A DNA stretch of 64,000 nt, from positions 1 through 64,000 of the forward strand of contig NZ_JADFCM010000005.1 of assembly GCF_015234585.1 (NCBI RefSeq). The letters run 5' to 3'. Shown here in pieces: positions 10,370-20,348 of the stretch. The stretch is from Pseudalkalibacillus hwajinpoensis (GTDB taxonomy: Bacteria > Bacillota > Bacilli > Bacillales > Guptibacillaceae). The position numbers were made by a program, and so were the translations under genes. Position 1 is the stretch's first letter; each line of letters starts with the position of its first letter. The notes under the pieces were generated by a model. That model worked only from the letters and a program-made list of their open reading frames with translations. It did no database searches and had not been told where the DNA came from.

Positions 10370-11153
10370 AGTTACCTGCGCCCCTGTATTTCGTGACGCC
10401 AATATTCCACATAAAGATGGCGAACCCAAAAAACGCAACTCCCATAACAGGTGTAAGAAAGGCATAACCATACCATTCTTCACGACCTAAGAAATAAGCT
10501 GATGGATACACTCCTACAAAAGCAAATGGTAAGATCCACGTTAATACAAAGCGAATCACTTTATTATAAATATCCACTGGGTATCTCCCATAGTTCCCGA
10601 TATTGTACATCATTGGCATAATACTTGTTCTGCTATCAGACCAAAAGCTAATGCTTGCTAGTAGAATAAAAATACCTGCATACACAAATGCCCCACCTAA
10701 AACCATAAAGAGAAATACAATAGGATCGTACCAGGACATACTTAGATCAAGTCGACTCCCCGCATAAACCATAACAGCGATTCCTGTGATAACCCCAAAT
10801 AAAGATTCAAGCTCCATTCGTTCTAAAATAATCTGAAATAAACTATGAACGGGTCTTGTTAGAATCCGATCCATTTCACCCTTAACAATATACCGCTCGT
10901 TAAAGTCCCAAATGTTAAAAAATGCTCCGAAGATAGCAAAAGGAACGAGGAAAAATCCATAGATAAAGATGATTTCATCCTTCGACCAACCGCTAAGCAT
11001 ATTTGTATGCCCAAACACGACAAGTATAAAGATCAAATTAACTGCCTGAAACAGTAAGTCAGACATAATTTCCATTAGCATATCTACACGATAAGTTAAT
11101 CTCGTTTTCATATATTGCGAGACATATAGAAAGAAAATACTAGCATGCTTCAT
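10368..11153 (-). CDS. ABC-2 exporter permease (COG3694-like)
   Basis: 261 residues with six predicted membrane helices and the short conserved stretch FNERYIVKGEMDRILTRPVH after helix 2, typical of the ABC-2-like permease family (DUF990/PF06182). It pairs with the upstream permease and ATPase to form a complete exporter. The substrate cannot be inferred from sequence. Last gene of a three-gene operon; the start lies 3 bp after the upstream stop codon. Confidence 0.85.
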   Translation of the reverse strand: MKHASIFFLYVSQYMKTRLTYRVDMLMEIMSDLLFQAVNLIFILVVFGHTNMLSGWSKDEIIFIYGFFLVPFAIFGAFFNIWDFNERYIVKGEMDRILTRPVHSLFQIILERMELESLFGVITGIAVMVYAGSRLDLSMSWYDPIVFLFMVLGGAFVYAGIFILLASISFWSDSRTSIMPMMYNIGNYGRYPVDIYNKVIRFVLTWILPFAFVGVYPSAYFLGREEWYGYAFLTPVMGVAFFGFAIFMWNIGVTKYRGAGN

Positions 11154-11156
11154 TTG

Positions 11157-11948
11157 TCACCCTCCCTGCACAATCAAGCGTTTTTTGGCAATTACCCATA
11201 GCGCTTGAATTGGAAGAATCAAAATAACCGCCCAGACAAGCTGGAAAAGAATCGCTTCCCAAACCGCACTTCCAGTAAAACCTTCTGTGAAAATCATACT
11301 TGGAATATAGCTAATGGCTTGGAACGGTAGAAAGTCCATGACATTCTGTGCCCAACCTGGATAGAAACTAATTGGAAGTAATAACCCTGAGAACAAATCA
11401 ATCACAACGCGCTTTGCTCGAATCAGTCCATCGTTGTTAAAGAAGAAAAAGGTCATAACGCCTGTCAGCAGATTAATTTGAGTATTAACAATAAAACTTA
11501 GAATAATTGCTACCATAAAGAACAACCATGTCGACAGAGCAGCCGAAAATTCAATCGGGAAAATGAGGCTAACAATAATCATCCCTGGAATTGAGAAGAA
11601 GCTTAATCTAAAAATCCCTTCTCCAAGCCCCTGCATCGTCTTCATTATTAAATAATGATAGGGGCGTATAAATTCAACTGCCACCTTACCCTCTTTAATC
11701 TCCTGAGCGATTTCTCGATCAATATTATTAAAATAGAAAGCTCTTGCCATCCATGCAACAGCAACATATGTTGTCATTTGAATAACAGATAATCCTTCAA
11801 TTTCCCCTTTTCCACCGTAAATCGCATTCCATAGAAAGTAGTAAGCACCAATGTTAATGCTGTAAATTAAAATTCCGCTATAATAGTTCGTCCGATAGGC
11901 AAGCATCATTAAGAAGCGGACGCGAATCATCTCAATGTACTTACCCAT
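11157..11948 (-). CDS. ABC-2 exporter permease (COG4587-like)
   Basis: 263 residues from the ATG at 11948, which overlaps the end of the ATPase gene by 8 bp; earlier in-frame ATGs lie inside the ATPase gene. Six membrane helices are predicted; the segment NIDREIAQEIKEGKVAVEFIRPYHY corresponds to the KGEMDRILTRP region of the partner permease and is the probable ATPase coupling site. It forms a heterodimeric membrane unit with the following gene product. Confidence 0.85.
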   Translation of the reverse strand: MGKYIEMIRVRFLMMLAYRTNYYSGILIYSINIGAYYFLWNAIYGGKGEIEGLSVIQMTTYVAVAWMARAFYFNNIDREIAQEIKEGKVAVEFIRPYHYLIMKTMQGLGEGIFRLSFFSIPGMIIVSLIFPIEFSAALSTWLFFMVAIILSFIVNTQINLLTGVMTFFFFNNDGLIRAKRVVIDLFSGLLLPISFYPGWAQNVMDFLPFQAISYIPSMIFTEGFTGSAVWEAILFQLVWAVILILPIQALWVIAKKRLIVQGG

Positions 11949-12954
11949 TACGCATGCCCTCTTCATAGATATTTCGAATAATCTCTTCAGTCGAAATTTC
12001 ATGAATCTTAATATCCGTAATCCTGTTTGCTGCTACGACTCTCCCAATTACTTCGGAAATGACATGCTCTTCATTCACTACATTCGCGATCCACACATTC
12101 TCGCGATCACCTTTTGTCCATTCTGCTTCAAGTTCCTTCAATAAAGGTTGAAGTTGTTCACCACTAACCTGTTCACCAAATTGAAATTCAATTTGCTTCC
12201 CTTCTCCCCAATTAGAACGAAGCTTTGCAAGCTTGCCATCATATATAATCTGGCCTTCATCTAGCATAACAACCCGATCACATAACGCTTCAATATCCGT
12301 AAGATCATGAGTCGTAAGTAAAATCGTTGTCTTATACTTCTCATTAATCTCTTTTAAGAAATTACGGATCTTTAATTTAACTAGCACATCAAGTCCAATT
12401 GTCGGTTCATCTAGAAATAGAAGCTTAGGGTTATGAAGAAGAGCTGCGGCTAACTCACACCTCATACGCTGGCCAAGCGATAATTTCCGAACCGGTTTAT
12501 CAAGTAAAGGACCAATATCTAGAGACTCAATCACATGATTCATATGCTCGTTATAAACATCATCCGGTACGTTATAGACTTTTTTAAGCAAACGAAATGA
12601 TTCTTGTACGGCAATGTCCCACCACAATTGAGATCGTTGTCCAAATACAACTCCAATGGATCGAACAAATTTCTCTCGTTCTTTATGAGGATCCATTCCA
12701 TTTACACGAACAGTTCCAGAAGTGGGCGTTAGAATACCTGTTAGCATTTTGATACTCGTCGACTTCCCGGCTCCATTTTCTCCGATATAACCTACCATTT
12801 CACCTTCATTAATGGTAAAAGAAATATCTTTAACAGCCGAGATAACCTTATAATTACGCGTAAAAAGATCTCGAAATGCTCCTTTTAAACCAGAACGACT
12901 CGAGTGAGATTTAAAATCTTTACGCAGTTCCTGTACATCAATCACTTTTTCCAT
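11941..12954 (-). CDS. ABC exporter ATP-binding protein (COG4586-like)
   Basis: 337 residues from the ATG at 12954, which has AGGAGG 8 bp upstream (in-frame codons before it are the RBS itself). Walker A GENGAGKST, signature LSLGQRMRCE, Walker B LLFLDEPTIGLD and the H-loop TTHD are present. A C-terminal extension of about 90 residues (IEFQFGEQ... onward) is typical of this family. With the two downstream permeases it forms an ABC-2 exporter of unknown substrate. Confidence 0.92.
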   Translation of the reverse strand: MEKVIDVQELRKDFKSHSSRSGLKGAFRDLFTRNYKVISAVKDISFTINEGEMVGYIGENGAGKSTSIKMLTGILTPTSGTVRVNGMDPHKEREKFVRSIGVVFGQRSQLWWDIAVQESFRLLKKVYNVPDDVYNEHMNHVIESLDIGPLLDKPVRKLSLGQRMRCELAAALLHNPKLLFLDEPTIGLDVLVKLKIRNFLKEINEKYKTTILLTTHDLTDIEALCDRVVMLDEGQIIYDGKLAKLRSNWGEGKQIEFQFGEQVSGEQLQPLLKELEAEWTKGDRENVWIANVVNEEHVISEVIGRVVAANRITDIKIHEISTEEIIRNIYEEGMRNG

Positions 12955-13065
12955 ACGTCTTCCTCCTTTTAACACACCAACTTAGTTTACAAGAGCAGCT
13001 TGTAATAAACAATATTTGAGCTTTCACTTAAGCGGCAAGAGTGTTTCGTTACACTCTAGTCATGC

Positions 13066-13071
13066 TACAAT
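13066..13071 (+). promoter_or_regulatory. -10 box of gsaB promoter
   Basis: TACAAT 36 bp before the gsaB ATG; a poor -35 (TTTCGT, 13044-13049) lies 16 bp upstream, within a 6-bp inverted repeat GAGTGT-TTCGTT-ACACTC. Called by eye. Confidence 0.4.
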
Positions 13072-13106
13072 GGAGTTTGATGAACAAGCATTACAAGGAG
13101 GTCAAC

Positions 13107-14396
13107 ATGAATTTCACGAAATCAGAACAACATCATAAAGAATCACTCGATATTATGCTAGGTGGCGTCAACAGTCCATCTCGCTCATACAAAGGCGTTG
13201 GAGGAGGCACTCCTGTCTTTATGGAAACAGCTAAAGGTCCTTATTTCTGGGATGTCGATGGTAACAAATACATAGACTACCTTGCAGCATACGGCCCTAT
13301 CATCACTGGTCATGCGCATCCACACATTACTAAGGCCATCACAACAGCAGCTGAGAACGGCGTGTTATACGGTACACCAACCGTCTTAGAAAATCGGTTC
13401 GGTTCGATGCTTCAAGAAGCCATCCCTTCTCTAGAGCGCGTTCGATTTGTGAACTCTGGTACGGAAGCAGTAATGACAACGATACGCGTAGCTAGAGCCT
13501 ACACAGGTCGCAACAAGATTGTGAAATTTGCTGGCTGCTATCATGGACACTCTGATCTTGTGCTAGTTGCCGCCGGTTCTGGTCCCGCTACCCTTGGAAG
13601 TCCTGACTCAGCGGGTGTCCCAAAAAGCATCGCTAGAGAAGTTATCACCGTACCATTTAATGACATTGAAGCTTATAAAGAAGCAATGGAGAAATGGGGA
13701 GATGAAGTAGCCGGAGTTCTCGTTGAACCGATTGTTGGGAATTTCGGAATTGTTGAACCTGAGGAAGGTTTCCTTGAAAAAGTAAATGAGATCACACATC
13801 AATATGGGGCGCTCGTTATTTATGATGAAGTTATCACTGCATTCCGCTTTATGTATGGTGGTGCCCAAAACTTACTTAATGTTGAACCGGATATGACGGC
13901 ACTAGGAAAAATCATTGGTGGTGGCCTTCCAATCGGCGCATACGGTGGGAAACGCGAGATTATGGAACACGTTGCACCACTTGGTCCAGCTTATCAAGCT
14001 GGGACAATGGCAGGTAATCCAGCCTCTATCTCAGCCGGTATTGCGTGTCTTGAAGTTCTTCAAGAAGAGGGCGTCTATGATCATTTAGACAAACTTGGAG
14101 AACGTCTTGAGAAGGGAATCCTCCTTCATGCACAGGAAGCCGGTATCCAAATTACAATCAATCGTCTCCGAGGAGCTTTAACTGTCTACTTTAATAACGA
14201 GAAGGTTATTAATTACAAACAAGCTGAAGACTCCGATGGAGAGAAATTCGCCCGCTTCTTTAAACTAATGCTCAATGAAGGTATCAACCTTGCCCCTTCT
14301 AAATATGAAGCATGGTTCTTAACAACAGAACACACAGAAAAAGATATCGATGATACGCTTGAAGCAGTAAAGCGCGTCTTTCATCAAATGGCTTAG
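13107..14396 (+). CDS. gsaB: Glutamate-1-semialdehyde 2,1-aminomutase
   Basis: 429 residues from the ATG at 13107 (AAGGAGG 8 bp upstream); the frame is open further upstream but has no RBS. A class III PLP aminotransferase: NSGTEA (117-122) and YHGH (145-148) contact the cofactor, [10 protein letters not shown] holds the Asp that pairs with the pyridine N, and Lys268 in [10 protein letters not shown] forms the Schiff base. It converts glutamate-1-semialdehyde to 5-aminolevulinate for haem synthesis. The position between the exporter and ygaE matches gsaB, the second GSA aminomutase of Bacillus besides hemL. Confidence 0.94.
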   Translation: MNFTKSEQHHKESLDIMLGGVNSPSRSYKGVGGGTPVFMETAKGPYFWDVDGNKYIDYLAAYGPIITGHAHPHITKAITTAAENGVLYGTPTVLENRFGSMLQEAIPSLERVRFVNSGTEAVMTTIRVARAYTGRNKIVKFAGCYHGHSDLVLVAAGSGPATLGSPDSAGVPKSIAREVITVPFNDIEAYKEAMEKWGDEVAGVLVEPIVGNFGIVEPEEGFLEKVNEITHQYGALVIYDEVITAFRFMYGGAQNLLNVEPDMTALGKIIGGGLPIGAYGGKREIMEHVAPLGPAYQAGTMAGNPASISAGIACLEVLQEEGVYDHLDKLGERLEKGILLHAQEAGIQITINRLRGALTVYFNNEKVINYKQAEDSDGEKFARFFKLMLNEGINLAPSKYEAWFLTTEHTEKDIDDTLEAVKRVFHQMA

Positions 14397-14398
14397 CG

Positions 14399-14433
14399 AA
14401 AAGACAGAATGAAGTTCCTTCATTCTGTCTTTT
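14399..14433. terminator. Terminator after gsaB
   Basis: AAAAGACAGAATGAAG-TTC-CTTCATTCTGTCTTTT, a 16-bp perfect stem with a 3-nt loop ending in a T run. Confidence 0.9.
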
Positions 14434-14574
14434 CTACTATCTTTGTTATTATTGAAAATAGGGCTTGCTATCCTGACCATTCCGATGTATAACTAGAACG
14501 TCTCATATGTTTAAAAGAGGAAATAGAGGATATTCTCTATACTAAAAGTACTCGACGAAAGGACTTATAATAGA

Positions 14575-15657
14575 ATGAAGTTTGGTGCCCGTATTTTTAA
14601 AACAGGGCTAGCGATTACTCTCGCACTTTATATTGCAACATGGCTTGGACTCGAGCCGCCGACCTTTGCTGGCGTAGCTGCATTATTTGCCATTCAGCCG
14701 TCGATTTACAGATCTTATCAAACCGTTATTGATCAATTTCAATCCAATATTATTGGAGCCGTGCTTGCAGTTATACTCGTTCTGCTCTTTGGAAATCAGC
14801 CAATCGTAATTGGTCTAGGTGCGATCATCATTATCGCCATTAATATTAAATTGAAAATCGAAAGTACGATACCACTCGCAATCGTAACTGTTATTTTAAT
14901 CATGAATGCTCCTCAGGAGGAATTCATCACTTTTGCGACAAACCGATTCTTAGTCATTATGGTCGGTGTGATCAGTTCTTTCTTTGTAAACTTAGTTTTC
15001 GTACCACCGAGATATGAAACGAAATTATTCCACAAAATTGTGAGCAATACTGAATATATTTCACAGTGGATCAGGCTTGCTACTAGAAACGATGCCGAAC
15101 ATAAAGTATTGAAAGAGAACTTAATTAAGTTGAAAGAAGATACAGTTAAAAGTGATCAGTATTTTCTTCTATACAAAGAAGAGCGTACGTACTTCAAACG
15201 CAGAGATTTTGTAAAAGCACGTAAGCTCGTCCTATTTAGACAGATGATTGCTACAACAGAAAAGTCACTTGCTATACTAAAAATGCTTGATCAACTTGAT
15301 GTGAAGATTTTGATCATGCCTGACGAGGTGAGAAAGATGATTCAGACTCACCTCGATGAGCTAACAAATTATCACGAACGCATCCATTTAAAATATATCG
15401 GAAAAGTGAGGAACCAGTCTCCTGAGGAAATGTTAAACACCGTTGGATCCGGGGAGTCTACCTTAACCGAACGCTATGTTGACTTATACGAAAATGGCGA
15501 ATGTAATCGCGAGCTTTGGATGACAATCTTCCCCTTAATCGGAATGATTATCGATTACCACGATCACCTTGAACACCTTGATTTACTTGTCGATAGCTTT
15601 CATTCCTATCACCAGGAAGAAAATGAAGTTGATATTCAGGAGCTTCATGCCAAATAA
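14575..15657 (+). CDS. ygaE: YgaE-like aromatic acid exporter family membrane protein
   Basis: 360 residues. About six membrane helices in the first 145 residues (EPPTFAGVAALFAIQPSIYRS links helices 1 and 2) are followed by a long cytoplasmic helical domain (about 150-345). This matches the ArAE_1/FUSC-type family (PF06081) and, in position beside gsaB, B. subtilis YgaE. Members are proposed to export aromatic acids or similar compounds; no substrate can be assigned here. The RBS (GAAAGGA) precedes the ATG. Confidence 0.82.
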   Translation: MKFGARIFKTGLAITLALYIATWLGLEPPTFAGVAALFAIQPSIYRSYQTVIDQFQSNIIGAVLAVILVLLFGNQPIVIGLGAIIIIAINIKLKIESTIPLAIVTVILIMNAPQEEFITFATNRFLVIMVGVISSFFVNLVFVPPRYETKLFHKIVSNTEYISQWIRLATRNDAEHKVLKENLIKLKEDTVKSDQYFLLYKEERTYFKRRDFVKARKLVLFRQMIATTEKSLAILKMLDQLDVKILIMPDEVRKMIQTHLDELTNYHERIHLKYIGKVRNQSPEEMLNTVGSGESTLTERYVDLYENGECNRELWMTIFPLIGMIIDYHDHLEHLDLLVDSFHSYHQEENEVDIQELHAK

Positions 15658-15685
15658 AAAATCAGCCGTATCGGCTGATTTTTTT
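15656..15685. terminator. Bidirectional terminator
   Basis: AATCAGCCG-TA-CGGCTGATT flanked by A6 and T8. Shared by ygaE and the convergent oligopeptide transporter operon. Confidence 0.88.
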
Positions 15686-16584
15686 TATTTCTTCATTTTT
15701 GGATCAAGCGCATCTCGAAGACCATCACCAAGTAGGTTAAATCCAAGAACCGTTAGCATAATCGCAAGTCCTGGAAAGAATACAGTCCATGGTGCCTGAA
15801 TAATATACGAACGTGAATCTGCAAGCATTTTCCCCCACTCAGGCTGTGGCGCCTGTGCACCAAGACCAAGAAAACTAAGGGCCGCTGCCTCCAGAATAGC
15901 CGTTGCAATTGCAAGTGTTCCTTGCACAATTATAGGTGCAAGTGAATTTGGCAATATATGATGAAAAATGATTCTTGAATCTTTCATCCCAACAGCTCTA
16001 GCCGCCATAACATACTCTTCCTGCTTCACACTTAACACCCTTGATCGAACAAGCCTTCCAAAGTTCGGAATATTAATGATCGCAATCGCGATAAGTGCAT
16101 TTCTTAGCGATGGTCCTAGTACGGCAACAACAGCAATAGCAAGAAGAATACTTGGGAACGCAAGCATAATATCAAATATACGTGAAATAATCGTATCCAC
16201 TAGCTTACCGTAATAACCTGCTACCATACCTAGTAAACTCCCTACCGCCGCTGAACCTAGTACTGCAAAAAAGCCAACCCATAAAGAAATTCTTGCCCCA
16301 TAAATTATACGTGATAAAATATCGCGACCGAAATCATCGGTTCCAAACCAATGACTGGCTGATGGAGATTGAAGTCGTTCACCTAATTTTTGTTCGTTAA
16401 TCCCTTCAGGAGCGATGACCCCTGCAAAGATCGCTAGAAGAATGAAAAAAAGTACAATCCCCATGCCGACCATCGCTAGCTTATTTCTCCTGAATCCTTT
16501 CCAGGCTTCACGCCATGGCGATAATACTTCTTCATCTGGTTGCTTTTGAACATTCACTTTTTTTTGCGGAGCAATTTCAGCCAT
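15685..16584 (-). CDS. dppC: Oligopeptide/dipeptide ABC transporter permease (DppC/OppC)
   Basis: 299 residues. An N-terminal cytoplasmic segment, one membrane helix with the OppC-type N-terminus (WREAWKGFRRNKLAM), then the binding-protein-dependent permease domain with six helices in total and the EAA loop (EEYVMAARAVGMKDSRIIFHHILPN). FGTDDFGRDILSRI is the conserved DppC/OppC periplasmic motif. Last gene of the five-gene operon dppD-dppF-SBP-dppB-dppC; the start is 14 bp after dppB. The peptide preference cannot be told from sequence. Confidence 0.93.
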   Translation of the reverse strand: MAEIAPQKKVNVQKQPDEEVLSPWREAWKGFRRNKLAMVGMGIVLFFILLAIFAGVIAPEGINEQKLGERLQSPSASHWFGTDDFGRDILSRIIYGARISLWVGFFAVLGSAAVGSLLGMVAGYYGKLVDTIISRIFDIMLAFPSILLAIAVVAVLGPSLRNALIAIAIINIPNFGRLVRSRVLSVKQEEYVMAARAVGMKDSRIIFHHILPNSLAPIIVQGTLAIATAILEAAALSFLGLGAQAPQPEWGKMLADSRSYIIQAPWTVFFPGLAIMLTVLGFNLLGDGLRDALDPKMKK

Positions 16585-16598
16585 CTTAGAAGCCCCCT

Positions 16599-17603
16599 TT
16601 AGTTGTATTTGATTCGAGGATCAATTGCAGCGTATAACAGATCGACAATGAGATTAATAAAAACAAAGATGACAGCAACGATGAGAATACCAGATTGAAT
16701 CACTGGATAATCCCTGAAATTAATGGCGTCGTATATATACCGACCGACTCCTGGCCAGCCAAATATTGTTTCAGTAAGAATAGCTCCACCAAGTAGTAGA
16801 CCCATTTGAAGTCCAATTACAGTAAGCACAGGAATAAATGCATTTTTTAATGAATGCTTATACACAACCCAAAACATCTTTGTACCTTTTGCGCGAGCTG
16901 TTCGAACAAAATCAGAGCGCATAACCTCAAGCATACTTGAGCGTGTCATTCGAGCAATGATAGCCATCGGTATTGTTCCAAGAGCAATACCAGGTAGAAT
17001 CAAATGCTTAACCACTTCTACAAATTGATCCATTCTTCCCTGAAGTAAGGTATCAATAAGATAAAGATGTGTGATAGCATCAACAGGGTTTCTCACATTT
17101 TCGCGACCTGTGGATGGTAGCCACCCAAGTTCAAGCGAGAATGCCCATTGTTCCATCAAACCAAGCCAGAAAACAGGCATCGACACACCGACTAGCGCAA
17201 GTACCATAGCCGTGTAATCGAACCAAGAGTTTTGAAACCATGCACTAATAATCCCTGCATTGACGCCAATAAAAATAGCTATAACCATCGCCACAAGCGA
17301 CAGTTCAAGAGTAGCAGCAAGATATGGCCAAATTTCTCCACTAATATCTGAACTTGTTCGAAGAGATGTGCCTAAATCACCTGTAAACAAGTTTTTAATA
17401 TAGTCGATATATTGTAGATACCACGGCTGATCGAGGCCAAGCTGTTTGGTTAAACTTTTTATCGCTTCCTCTGTTGCCTGTTGACCTAAAATGACCTGGG
17501 CAGGATCTCCAGGAATAGCTCGAATCATAAAGAACACAATAAGTGTCATTCCAAATAAAACCGGGATAAGCATTAGCAATCGTCTAACTGTATAAGCAAG
17601 CAT
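16599..17603 (-). CDS. dppB: Oligopeptide/dipeptide ABC transporter permease (DppB/OppB)
   Basis: 334 residues with six membrane helices. The N-terminus YTVRRLLMLIPVLFGMTLIVFF and the PGDPAQVILG loop are hallmarks of DppB/OppB; the EAA loop is DFVRTARAKGTKMFWVVYKH. Pairs with DppC as the membrane channel. A hairpin in the 108-bp gap after the binding-protein gene probably lowers permease expression relative to the binding protein. Confidence 0.93.
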   Translation of the reverse strand: MLAYTVRRLLMLIPVLFGMTLIVFFMIRAIPGDPAQVILGQQATEEAIKSLTKQLGLDQPWYLQYIDYIKNLFTGDLGTSLRTSSDISGEIWPYLAATLELSLVAMVIAIFIGVNAGIISAWFQNSWFDYTAMVLALVGVSMPVFWLGLMEQWAFSLELGWLPSTGRENVRNPVDAITHLYLIDTLLQGRMDQFVEVVKHLILPGIALGTIPMAIIARMTRSSMLEVMRSDFVRTARAKGTKMFWVVYKHSLKNAFIPVLTVIGLQMGLLLGGAILTETIFGWPGVGRYIYDAINFRDYPVIQSGILIVAVIFVFINLIVDLLYAAIDPRIKYN

Positions 17604-17680
17604 CTACTCACCTCTTCTTCCATCTGTAAAATCACATGCCGTTCTATTATGTATAAAACCAATTTATTTTGAAGAATAAA

Positions 17681-17702
17681 AGGGGAGTTCATCACTCCCC
17701 TT
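17681..17702 (-). terminator. Stem-loop between binding-protein and permease genes
   Basis: On the minus strand GGGGAGT-GATGA-ACTCCCC followed by TTTTATTCTTC. It probably acts as a partial terminator or 3' mRNA stabiliser, the usual device that gives more binding protein than permease. Confidence 0.7.
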
Positions 17703-17711
17703 CTTTATTTC

Positions 17712-19325
17712 CTATTGAAGCGTTACTTTCGTTAGCTTGTCAGAACCAGTTGGATGCGGTGAGAATCCTTTAATTGTACTAGAGCCACCAAGTGCTGGCT
17801 TAGAATGTACAAGAGGAATCCACGGAGCATCTTCATGGATGATTTCTTGAGCTTCTGCATAAAGCTTATTACGCTCTTCTTCATCTGGAGTCGACTGTGC
17901 TTCGATTAGAAGATCATGAAGCTCCTGGTTTTCATAATACGTATAGTTGTTGCTTCCAATGTTATCCTGATCAAGGAGTACATATAGGAAGTTATCAGCG
18001 TCACCATTATCCCCTGTCCAACCTAGCAAGAAGCTATCAGCTTCACCATTACGAGCTTTTTCAAGATAAGTTGCCCACTCGTACGATTTGATTTCAGCAT
18101 CTACGCCAATTTCTGCGAAGCTTTTCTGAAGAACTTCTGCTACTTTTTGACCATCTGGCATATATGGACGTGGAACAGGCATTGCCCAAAGCTCCATTTC
18201 AAAACCATCTTCATAGCCAGCTTCTTTTAGAAGTTCCTTCGCTTTATCAAGATCATATTCATAACCTTCAATATCATCGTTATATCCACCGATTACCGGA
18301 GGCATTGGGTTTTTCGCTGGTTCAGCTTGTCCAGCATAGAAAGAATCGATAAGCGCTTGCTTGTCCACAGCGTGGTTTAGCGCCTGACGTACAAGCTTAT
18401 CTTTTAATGGTCCACGATTTGTTGTCAATCCAACGTATCCAACGTTCATAGAAGGTCGGAAGAACGTTTGAAGATCGCCATTGTCTTCTACCTGCTGCAC
18501 ATCAGAAGGGTTAAGGCCATCCATCAAATCGATTTCTCCAGCCATTAAGGCATTTAGACGTGCTGAGTTATCAGGAATCGCTCTGAAAATAACACTATCA
18601 AGTTTTGGATAACCATCCATCCAGTACTCTTCGTTTTTATTTAGAACGATTTTGTCATTTCTGTTCCACTGATCAAATACAAACGGACCAGTACCTACAG
18701 GATTCTCACCAAACTTGTCGCCCTGCTTTTCAAGTGCATCAGGACTAGCAATCGCAAATGGAGACATCGCGATATTTTTTAAGAATGGCGCCTGTGGACG
18801 CTTCAATTTAAATTCAACTGTGTAATCGTCTTTCGCCGTTACACTTTCAATAACGTGCCCTTCATCACCTTTAAATCCACCGAACATGGATTTATAGTAA
18901 TAGAAAGCTTCTTCATTCCCATTCATCCAACGTTCGAAGTTGTAAACAACGGCATCTGCATTAAAGTCTGTACCGTCATGGAACTTCACGCCTTCACGAA
19001 GTGTGAACGTATACGTCTTACCATCATCAGAAACTTCCCACTCTGTTGCAAGTGCTTCCTGTACATCTGTGTTATCATCACCGTAATCAAGGAGCGTATC
19101 AAAGATGTTCTTTGTTACTTTAAATGATTCCCCGTCTGTAACAGATGCTGGATCAAGTGATACGGAGTCACCACCGCGACCAAAGATCAACGTTCCACCT
19201 GCTTCTTCGCCTCCTTCTCCGGAGTCTCCCCCACCATTGCCATTCGTTTCGTTAGATCCACCGCAACCGGCTAGACCGATCGAAAGAAGCAATACAAACA
19301 TTAATGAAAAAATGGTCTTCTTCAT
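17712..19325 (-). CDS. Peptide-binding lipoprotein of the ABC importer (DppE/OppA family, SBP_bac_5)
   Basis: 537 residues. The signal peptide ends in a lipobox LAGC with Cys21 as lipidation site, followed by a Gly/Glu/Asn-rich linker (22-43). The mature part has the SBP_bac_5 pattern: TLIFGRGGDSVSLDPA, DGKTYTFTLREGVKFHDGT, VGTGPF and the C-terminal IIHEDAPWIPLVH. It captures peptides outside the membrane for the DppBCDF transporter. The RBS AAGGGGG precedes the ATG. The specificity (di- versus oligopeptide) is not determinable by eye. Confidence 0.93.
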   Translation of the reverse strand: MKKTIFSLMFVLLLSIGLAGCGGSNETNGNGGGDSGEGGEEAGGTLIFGRGGDSVSLDPASVTDGESFKVTKNIFDTLLDYGDDNTDVQEALATEWEVSDDGKTYTFTLREGVKFHDGTDFNADAVVYNFERWMNGNEEAFYYYKSMFGGFKGDEGHVIESVTAKDDYTVEFKLKRPQAPFLKNIAMSPFAIASPDALEKQGDKFGENPVGTGPFVFDQWNRNDKIVLNKNEEYWMDGYPKLDSVIFRAIPDNSARLNALMAGEIDLMDGLNPSDVQQVEDNGDLQTFFRPSMNVGYVGLTTNRGPLKDKLVRQALNHAVDKQALIDSFYAGQAEPAKNPMPPVIGGYNDDIEGYEYDLDKAKELLKEAGYEDGFEMELWAMPVPRPYMPDGQKVAEVLQKSFAEIGVDAEIKSYEWATYLEKARNGEADSFLLGWTGDNGDADNFLYVLLDQDNIGSNNYTYYENQELHDLLIEAQSTPDEEERNKLYAEAQEIIHEDAPWIPLVHSKPALGGSSTIKGFSPHPTGSDKLTKVTLQ

Positions 19326-19353
19326 GTTCTTCCCCCTTAGTCATGTGTGTGAT

Positions 19354-20334
19354 TTATACATGGTCTTCTTCATACAGATGACACGCTGTATAGTGCCCAG
19401 GTTCTATCTCCCTGAATTCGGGAACTACGGAGCTGCACACGTCCATCGCCTTAGGACATCTTGTGTGAAAAGGACACCCTGATGGCGGATTAGATGGACT
19501 TGGTACATCTCCAGTAAGAATAATTCTGTCTTTCCCATATTCAGGATCTGGAACCGGCACCGCTGAAAGAAGAGCCTGTGTATACGGATGTTTTGAATCC
19601 AAATAGAGCTTTTCACTATCTGCCATTTCAACAATGCGCCCAAGGTACATCACTCCGACACGATCGCTAATATGACGAACAACTCCTAAATCATGAGCTA
19701 TAAACAAATATGTTAGTCCAAGCTCTTTCTGAAGATCTTCTAAAAGATTTAATACTTGAGCTTGGATCGAAACATCAAGTGCTGAAACAGGTTCATCCGC
19801 GATAATTAACTTCGGATTAACTGCAAGTGCCCGTGCTATACCTATTCTTTGACGCTGTCCACCACTGAATTGGTGAGGATAACGTTTGGCATGGTATGCA
19901 CTAAGCCCAACAATTTCAAGAAGTTCTCTTACCCTTTTTTTACGCTCTGCTTTATTACCAAGCTGATGAACGATAAGAGGTTCTTCGATAATTTTCTCAA
20001 CTGTATGTCTCGGATTAAGCGATGCAAAAGGATCCTGAAACACCATTTGAATATCTTTTCTAAGGTGACGAAGATCCTTTTTGTTTAAACTGGTCATTTC
20101 TTTTCCATCAAAGAGAACTTCCCCTTCACTTGGCTCAAGAAGTCTCATCAACATACGACCAGTTGTTGACTTCCCACATCCACTTTCCCCAACTAACCCA
20201 AATGTTTCTCCTTTATGTAAGGTAAAGGTTACACCGTCCACAGCCTTCACTGTTCCTACCTGCTGTTTAAGTACGCCTCCCTGAATTGGGAAATGCTTCT
20301 TAAGCTGTTTTACTTCAAGTAATGCTTCTTGCAA
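19354..20334 (-). CDS. dppF: Oligopeptide/dipeptide ABC transporter ATP-binding protein (DppF)
   Basis: 326 residues beginning at TTG (20334), whose RBS GGGGGCGCC lies 4 bp upstream, directly after the dppD stop. Walker [10 protein letters not shown], signature [12 protein letters not shown], Walker [13 protein letters not shown], and the C-terminal oligopeptide-transporter domain with [14 protein letters not shown], whose cysteines (with two more C in the tail) match the family's Fe-S/Cys motif. Heterodimerises with DppD to power peptide import. Confidence 0.93.
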   Translation of the reverse strand: MQEALLEVKQLKKHFPIQGGVLKQQVGTVKAVDGVTFTLHKGETFGLVGESGCGKSTTGRMLMRLLEPSEGEVLFDGKEMTSLNKKDLRHLRKDIQMVFQDPFASLNPRHTVEKIIEEPLIVHQLGNKAERKKRVRELLEIVGLSAYHAKRYPHQFSGGQRQRIGIARALAVNPKLIIADEPVSALDVSIQAQVLNLLEDLQKELGLTYLFIAHDLGVVRHISDRVGVMYLGRIVEMADSEKLYLDSKHPYTQALLSAVPVPDPEYGKDRIILTGDVPSPSNPPSGCPFHTRCPKAMDVCSSVVPEFREIEPGHYTACHLYEEDHV

Positions 20335-20348
20335 AATAGGCGCCCCCT